IMG/VR virus record: IMGVR_UViG_3300027770_000160
Location: 1-34,010 of that record
DNA length: 34,010 nucleotides
Origin: a virus
Reading direction: 5' to 3' (one strand)
Each line of letters starts with the position of its first letter. Position 1 is the first letter of the stretch. Below, piece by piece: positions 29,973 through 34,010 of the stretch. Position numbers and translations under genes: made by a program. Below the pieces are notes generated by a model, which saw nothing but the letters and a program-made list of their open reading frames with translations, had not been told where the DNA came from and did not search any database.

Positions 29973-30746
29973 CTACCACTTCCGGCCGCTCGAAATCGTC
30001 CGTCCCATCGCGTCGATGATCGGCATCGCAACCACCGCGGATGCGGGTTGCGCGTCGTTGTCGTACCACGCCTCACCGCGTCCGAGGACGATGACTTTGA
30101 CGCGATCCTCACCAACGCGCCTGGCAATTGCCACCGCGTCGTACGACCGGTCACGGAGCGGACACCAGCCCGCGGTCCCGTGGCTTTCGGGTGTTTGGCA
30201 CGCCAGCACCGGCTTGACGCCATTGCGGTACGGACCACACAACCACCGTGCAAAGTCGTGACCATCGCCCGTCACCGTGCGCCACACGCCGGTACCGACA
30301 ACGTAGATCAATCGGCCGGTGTCGCGCTGGCGCAACATCCACGCCGTTTCCTGATGCAACCACCGGGCATTGTTCGCGGCTTGGATGTTGGCCGCCTCGA
30401 ACGCTGTTTCGCGCCGGTGCGCGCCGGTGCGCTGATACGCATGCAGCACGTAAAAGCGCACCCGACCCTGCGATATCACCCACGCGTCGTACCCGTCGAC
30501 CAAGCGCTCGCGCATCATGTTGGCGTTTAGTGCGCGTCCAACCCGCCTCGGGTCCGGTCGATCAGGACGCACCAATGACACTTTCAGCCGTTGCCCGTCG
30601 TACAACGTCACGCCTGGAGCGTCCAGCACCGCGCGTTTCGCCGTCTCCCAATCCGGCGCTTCCACGAGCGCCAACATGTGCTCGTTGGCGATTTGGTTCC
30701 GCGGATGCGCGCCGTAGCGACGCACCGTCCATTTGTATGTTGTCAC
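29973..30746 (-). CDS. hypothetical protein following the methylase
   Basis: 257 aa from GTG 30746, with GGAG 8 bases upstream, overlapping the methylase stop as GTGA. Starts TTYKWTVRRYGAHPRNQIANEHML. It carries long basic/aromatic stretches (ARWLHQETAWMLRQRDTG) and several Trp/Cys residues (ARWLCGPYRNGVKPVLACQ). No catalytic signature was recognised. A DNA-modification or host-takeover role is only suggested by co-expression with the methylase. Ends ISSGRKW, 30 bp before promoter P2. Confidence 0.55.
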   Translation of the reverse strand: MTTYKWTVRRYGAHPRNQIANEHMLALVEAPDWETAKRAVLDAPGVTLYDGQRLKVSLVRPDRPDPRRVGRALNANMMRERLVDGYDAWVISQGRVRFYVLHAYQRTGAHRRETAFEAANIQAANNARWLHQETAWMLRQRDTGRLIYVVGTGVWRTVTGDGHDFARWLCGPYRNGVKPVLACQTPESHGTAGWCPLRDRSYDAVAIARRVGEDRVKVIVLGRGEAWYDNDAQPASAVVAMPIIDAMGRTISSGRKW

Positions 30747-31774
30747 AGTCCCAACTCCATTTGTGCCCCAAGGCACGCTGGTGATAGCCACAGGCGCTCG
30801 CGCTTGTGCGCCTTGACATCAGTGCTATATCCCGGTCCGCCACCCGCCTTCCCCTGCACCTTGCGCCAGCCGTGCGCCAGCAGCGCATCGTGGTCCTCCT
30901 CGAAGCCGCACAGGACGATGCGCAGGGTCGCATCCGCCGTCAGGCACCACTTCCGCACCGCGTTGGACACGTCCGCATCGACGTGCGCGTACAGGTCGCC
31001 TGACGTCGCGTACGGCGGATCAAGCAGGATGCCCACCGACCCGTCACCGCCACGCGTGGCACGCACCGCGCTTGGTGTCACGACGCGCTTCCAATCCCCG
31101 CACGTGATGCGGACCGATGCCAGCCTCGCCGAGAGCGCCTGCATGTACGTTTGCAATGATGTGACGTTCACGGACAGCATGCCTTTTCCCCCGTCGCCGA
31201 GGTGTGGCAGTTCACGGTTGACGCCTTTTCCCCCGTCGCCGAGGTGTGGCAGTTCACGGTTGACGCCTTTTCCCGCGTTGCCGAGGTGTGGCAGTCCACG
31301 GTTGACGCCTTTTCCCGCGTTGCCAACCTTGCGGAGGTGCCCGTCAACGACGCGCCACGGTCCTGATCCCCACGGGTCTCCGATGCCGCAGGCGCACACG
31401 TACAGCCACCACCCGGCCGCCCGCGCATCGTAATGCAGCGGATCACCCTCAAGCCACGCGACAAGGTCCGCGTCGCGACGCGCCTGGAGCCACGCCAAAC
31501 GTGCGTGATAGTCGATCTCGGTCACCGGCCCGGATGCGGCATCCGCAACCGCGTCCGGCGACAACTGGATGGACCGCCACGTGTTGACCAGCCACCCGTC
31601 CGCATCGTTGAGCGTCTCCACGCGACCGCCGGTGACGGACGGACGCGCCAGCAGTACCGCGGCTGATCCCGCGAACGGTTCCACGTACCCGCCCGGATCA
31701 CCGAGTGCCTGCCAGATCATCGGCGCAGCGCGGTGCTTGCCCCCAAAATAGGGAAACGGCGCCTTCAGCGTCAC
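30743..31774 (-). CDS. dam: DNA adenine methylase, Dam / D12 class
   Basis: 343 aa from GTG 31774, overlapping the previous stop as GTGA. Motif I is FPYFGGKHRAA at 7-17, the SAM-binding VEPFAGSAAVLL follows at 31-42, and the catalytic DPPY is at 252-255. It would methylate adenine in a specific site, protecting phage DNA or marking it. Between these lies an insert of three and a half 14-aa repeats (GNAGKGVNRELPHL type, residues 151-198), in the region where target recognition usually lies. No matching restriction enzyme is seen. It ends QMELGL, as does its upstream neighbour. Confidence 0.92.
   Translation of the reverse strand: MTLKAPFPYFGGKHRAAPMIWQALGDPGGYVEPFAGSAAVLLARPSVTGGRVETLNDADGWLVNTWRSIQLSPDAVADAASGPVTEIDYHARLAWLQARRDADLVAWLEGDPLHYDARAAGWWLYVCACGIGDPWGSGPWRVVDGHLRKVGNAGKGVNRGLPHLGNAGKGVNRELPHLGDGGKGVNRELPHLGDGGKGMLSVNVTSLQTYMQALSARLASVRITCGDWKRVVTPSAVRATRGGDGSVGILLDPPYATSGDLYAHVDADVSNAVRKWCLTADATLRIVLCGFEEDHDALLAHGWRKVQGKAGGGPGYSTDVKAHKRERLWLSPACLGAQMELGL
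31181..31324 (-). repeat. 42-bp tandem repeat inside the methylase gene
   Basis: About 3.4 in-frame copies of a 42-bp unit encoding GNAGKGVNRELPHL with small changes. Each copy keeps the reading frame, so copy number could change without breaking the protein. Confidence 0.85.
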
Positions 31775-32139
31775 AGTCCCAACTCCATCTGTCCCTTTGG
31801 TTCCGTCGCCGTCAACGCCGCCAGGCGCTCCTCGAGGTGCGCCAGCGCCACCGCGCGATCCGTCCCGAGATCCACTTCCGCGTCACGTCCACCGCCCCAC
31901 GGCACCACGGCGTACCGTCCGTCGCGCAGGATGATTTCCCACACGCCTCGCGTCGACCCTTGAGTCACGCTCGTCGGCCTGACGTGGTTCGCACCGTCGC
32001 GGTACAGCGACGCGACGCAGTGCGCCGTCTCGCCTGCGATCCACGGTTGCCAGCGTGGCAGATCGTCCGCCACGCCTTCGAAGATCCGGATACCGAGCGT
32101 CACGATCTCCCCGTCGTATTCCGGGTCGGTGACGCTCAT
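31771..32139 (-). CDS. hypothetical protein between PP-loop protein and methylase
   Basis: 122 aa; GGAGG lies shortly before ATG 32139, which overlaps the upstream stop as ATGA. Sequence: IVTLGIRIFEGVADDLPRWQPW, then VASLYRDGANHVRPTS, VWEIILRDGRYAVVPWGGG and a helical end with KGQMELGL. Beta-rich, no catalytic signature. The last six residues are the same as those of the methylase, and that stretch also carries the ribosome site for the next gene. Probably part of one modification operon; the function is unknown. Confidence 0.6.
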   Translation of the reverse strand: MSVTDPEYDGEIVTLGIRIFEGVADDLPRWQPWIAGETAHCVASLYRDGANHVRPTSVTQGSTRGVWEIILRDGRYAVVPWGGGRDAEVDLGTDRAVALAHLEERLAALTATEPKGQMELGL

Positions 32140-32948
32140 CGTTCCTCCTCATCCACAAAACATCCGCACCCGCCGATGTCGGCGTCATCAATCAACGATG
32201 GTTGCAATTCCGCCCGCAAACGCAAGGTTTGCAACGTCAACGATGTTGATTGTCCGCCGCTTTGCTCCTTCAAGATGGCTACGTCCTTCCCCAAAAAAGC
32301 CGCCATATCAGACTCACGCTTTTCCCATTCCGCAAACCGTTCGGGCATCGTTCGCAGTAGCAGCCGGAAGTGCCCTTGACCGGCGCGGACGCACCCGCCA
32401 CCGCAGTTGTTGTGAGCGAATCCAAGATCGTAGAGACGTGGGGTCACTAAGCCTTCGCGACGCGCCCACGCAAGCAATTCGTGCTTTTCCAGGTATGGCT
32501 TTGCGTTCAAGGGAAATTCCACGGCATATGGTTCGTTGCGCTTGATTGCGCCCGGAATTCGATGCGCCTCTGACCAGTCGATGCCGAGGTACACAATCGT
32601 CTGCAACGGGTCGCAGTTGTCCAGCAGCCATTGGCGGGATGGCTTGACTTTGAGTTCAGTTGAACATGACGCCAACTGAGAGTTACCCAGCCATCGTCGA
32701 TCACGGAAAACTTGCCAGATATCCCGGCCATCCCGGACTGTTACCAGCGTGCCCCCGACGTTCCTAGCGGATTCCGCGATAAACCGATACGTATCGGCAT
32801 CCTCACCAACATGTTCGCTGGTGTTATTGCCCTTGACATCCGCAAACAGCAGAATCAAATGTTCCGTCCCGTGTTCGTCGGCCACGCGTTTAGCCGCTGC
32901 CCACGACCCAATTCCGCCCGAGAACATCACCACGCGCGTGACGTTCAC
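32136..32948 (-). CDS. PP-loop ATPase / PAPS-reductase-like protein
   Basis: 270 aa from GTG 32948, overlapping the upstream stop as GTGA. The PP-loop is VVMFSGGIGSWAAAKR (SGGIGS at 10-15), then LLFADVKG and YRFIAES. CSTELKVKPSRQWL (Cys95) is the usual C-x-x-x-LK-x-x-P element of PAPS reductase relatives. Four more cysteines, NCGGGC at 182-186 and GCGC at 261-263, may hold an iron-sulphur cluster. Proteins of this group transfer sulphur or activate bases (as in DndC-type DNA sulphur modification). Next to a methylase, a DNA-modification role is plausible but not shown. The gene is somewhat AT-richer than its neighbours. Confidence 0.8.
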   Translation of the reverse strand: MNVTRVVMFSGGIGSWAAAKRVADEHGTEHLILLFADVKGNNTSEHVGEDADTYRFIAESARNVGGTLVTVRDGRDIWQVFRDRRWLGNSQLASCSTELKVKPSRQWLLDNCDPLQTIVYLGIDWSEAHRIPGAIKRNEPYAVEFPLNAKPYLEKHELLAWARREGLVTPRLYDLGFAHNNCGGGCVRAGQGHFRLLLRTMPERFAEWEKRESDMAAFLGKDVAILKEQSGGQSTSLTLQTLRLRAELQPSLIDDADIGGCGCFVDEEER

Positions 32949-33379
32949 AGGCCTCGCCTGTACGCGTCGGCGTCCTCTTGCATCGCGTCACGCAGTGCGC
33001 GCAACCGCGCCACCGCCTCCATCAAATGGACGTCAGCCGCAGCGCCCGTCCACACGTCGCGCCATTCGCCGTTGTGTGCCCGCGCCTTGGAGAGTTTCGC
33101 GGCTGACCAATCACGCACCGTCGTCGGTCCCACGATGCGGATCGTGTACGTCCCGTCACATTCGATCAGTCGAACGATCTGACCACCAGCGTCGTTGCGA
33201 CGCTCGCGATCCTCCTGGTTCCACGTGATCAGTCCGAGGTGCGTGACGCTGCGTTCGCGCTCGTTGACCGTGAACCCGCGGTACTGCGGGACCGCGTTGA
33301 CGACGTACGAGTGCGTGTACCGCGTCGGGTCCATCCGCGGTGCCAGTGTTGCCCGGACCTTGGCCGTTCGTGCTTCCAT
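32945..33379 (-). CDS. hypothetical early protein
   Basis: 144 aa; AGGGGG lies 6 bases before the ATG. Starts with a basic region (EARTAKVRATLAPRMDPTRYTHSYVV), then strands (YTIRIVGPTTVRDW) and a C-terminal helix (MEAVARLRALRDAMQEDADAYRRGL). It follows the GAAA-loop hairpin of the first cassette and leads into the PP-loop gene by GTGA. Family not recognised; a nucleic-acid-binding role is possible from the charge. Confidence 0.55.
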   Translation of the reverse strand: MEARTAKVRATLAPRMDPTRYTHSYVVNAVPQYRGFTVNERERSVTHLGLITWNQEDRERRNDAGGQIVRLIECDGTYTIRIVGPTTVRDWSAAKLSKARAHNGEWRDVWTGAAADVHLMEAVARLRALRDAMQEDADAYRRGL

Positions 33380-33402
33380 TGCAATCCCCCTGAAACAAGT
33401 GT

Positions 33403-33420
33403 GGCCGGGTTTCCCCGGCC
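33403..33420 (-). terminator. GAAA-loop hairpin, cassette copy 1
   Basis: Same hairpin as at 29463-29480: GGCCGGG/CCCGGCC with a GAAA loop on the minus strand. It lies 8 bp after the stop of the 81-aa gene. No U-tract follows, so read-through into the next gene is expected. Confidence 0.7.
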
Positions 33421-33428
33421 CGGTGTGC

Positions 33429-33674
33429 CTAGCAGTCTTTTAGCGGCCAGATATCTGCGTTGCTGATTGCAACAGTCGCGCGCGCCTTGCGCGCAACCGA
33501 CGCCTTGCGCTCGATGAGGCTTGCTTCGACTTCCTGAGCAGCAATTACTCGCAAGACGCGAGCAAGCGCCATGTACGCCTCGGTGTTGCCAATCGCGTCG
33601 TACTTGGCCTGTTCAGCGTCAATGATTGCCTTCATCTGGTCGCCCGTTAGATTGGACTTGATCTCGCGTGCCAT
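33429..33674 (-). CDS. first early protein, small helical
   Basis: 81 aa from ATG 33674, with AAGGGA 8 bases upstream; the frame extending to 33731 runs into the promoter. Starts AREIKSNLTGDQMKAIIDAEQAK, all helical, and has a basic second half (IERKASVARKARATVAIS) ending WPLKDC. It is the first gene after promoter P1 and should be made immediately on infection. Function unknown; its charge would suit a host-shut-off or nucleic-acid-binding protein. Confidence 0.65.
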   Translation of the reverse strand: MAREIKSNLTGDQMKAIIDAEQAKYDAIGNTEAYMALARVLRVIAAQEVEASLIERKASVARKARATVAISNADIWPLKDC

Positions 33675-33720
33675 CGTCCCGTTCCCTTCGCCGTTGTGGC
33701 CGTCTCCCGTCCACACGATC

Positions 33721-33750
33721 ATTGTAGCCACGTGGCTATAACCATGTCAA
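33721..33750 (-). promoter_or_regulatory. promoter P1, leading early promoter
   Basis: On the minus strand: -35 TTGACA (33750-33745), 18-base spacer, -10 TACAAT (33726-33721). The spacer contains TGGTTATAGCCA, a near-palindrome matching the operator in P2. The leader ending GGCGAAGGGAACGGGACG before the ATG is the same as in P2. The intrinsic terminator at 33784-33816 lies 33 bp upstream. Confidence 0.82.
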
Positions 33751-33783
33751 CCTTTTAGGGACCAATTCCGGGCAAACGGAAAA

Positions 33784-33816
33784 CCCGTTCCCCGGTGGTT
33801 GTAACCGAGGAACGGG
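33784..33816 (-). terminator. intrinsic terminator at the end of the late unit
   Basis: On minus-strand RNA a 13-bp stem (one G-U wobble) closes a 7-base loop and is followed by UUUU (33783-33780). It is the only hairpin of the junction series with a good U-tract and lies just before promoter P1, so it should stop late transcripts coming round the circle. Confidence 0.75.
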
Positions 33817-33850
33817 CGGGAACCGGACTGGAAGGGGAAGGGAAGCAATA

Positions 33851-33870
33851 GTGGCGGCGGAGACCGCCAC
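33851..33870 (-). repeat. 7-bp-stem hairpin of the junction array
   Basis: GTGGCGG at 33851-33857 pairs with CCGCCAC at 33864-33870 around a 6-base loop. Next to it, CATCC/GGATG (33871-33884) can form a smaller 5-bp hairpin. Both are in the non-coding stretch between the last late gene and P1. Confidence 0.5.
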
Positions 33871-33883
33871 CATCCAAACGGAT

Positions 33884-34010
33884 GATGCCCGCCGGTGTTT
33901 CGCACCGACGGGCACCAGGCGGATTGCACCCGTCGCAACGGGGGAAATGCGACGGATGCTGCGCGCAACCGGCGCGCGGGGAAACACGCCGGTTACCCGT
34001 TCGGCGTGAC
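33884..34010. repeat. 127-bp direct terminal repeat, right copy (circle overlap)
   Basis: Same 127 bases as positions 1-127. It contains the same three hairpins and the same last codons of the 98-aa membrane protein gene, which therefore continues across the window edge. Confidence 0.9.

Noticed and set aside
31181-31324. Regular repeats that could be mistaken for a CRISPR array
   Set aside because: They are contiguous 42-bp in-frame coding repeats without spacers, in a methylase gene.
1-34010. Temperate lifestyle with integrase and attachment site
   Set aside because: No integrase, excisionase or tRNA-like att sequence was found; an XRE protein and operator-like palindromes alone are not enough.

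Overview
The window is an essentially complete genome of a tailed bacteriophage of siphovirus type, from an uncultured source as far as can be told. The first 127 bases are repeated exactly as the last 127, so the sequence closes into a circle of 33,883 bp. It is GC-rich, and every gene I can support lies on the minus strand, read from high to low coordinates. Neighbouring genes usually overlap by ATGA, GTGA or TAATG stop/start junctions. No integrase, excisionase, tRNA, rRNA or CRISPR array was seen. The host cannot be named from the sequence; the two good promoters are ordinary sigma-70 type.

Right arm (about 33.75 to 23.5 kb, probably early). Two nearly identical promoters with a palindromic spacer (33721-33750 and 29915-29943) drive small genes with a shared leader. 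Between and after them lie a PP-loop/PAPS-reductase-like protein, a Dam-type adenine methylase with an internal tandem repeat, several unknown proteins, an XRE-type DNA-binding protein overlapping a gene that may be recombination-related, two zinc-binding paralogues, and a fused primase-helicase. A 167-bp AT-rich non-coding stretch (23999-24165) follows the primase.

Middle (23.6 to 20.3 kb). A 58-codon membrane peptide leads into an ECF-like sigma factor, then an unknown protein, a RusA resolvase, a small zinc-ribbon protein and two HNH endonucleases. The larger HNH protein carries an unusually long series of CxxC modules.

Late structural arm (20.3 to 0.1 kb). The order is small and large terminase, a 57-aa membrane peptide, portal, a tail-fibre gene with an AT-rich distal tip, a small partner gene, prohead protease, HK97-type capsid, connectors, tail terminator, tail tube, tail assembly chaperone with a CCCAAAA frameshift site, tape measure protein with an embedded Hint (intein-like) domain, tail hub, fibre proteins, an M23 endopeptidase and holin-like membrane proteins.

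Across the circle junction, the roughly 300 bp between the last lysis-region gene and the first promoter hold six consecutive hairpins, the last with a U-tract. This looks like a late-transcript termination array placed just ahead of the early promoter. The simplest model is one circular leftward transcription programme: early promoters, then a phage sigma factor turning on late genes, then the hairpin array stopping the late message.
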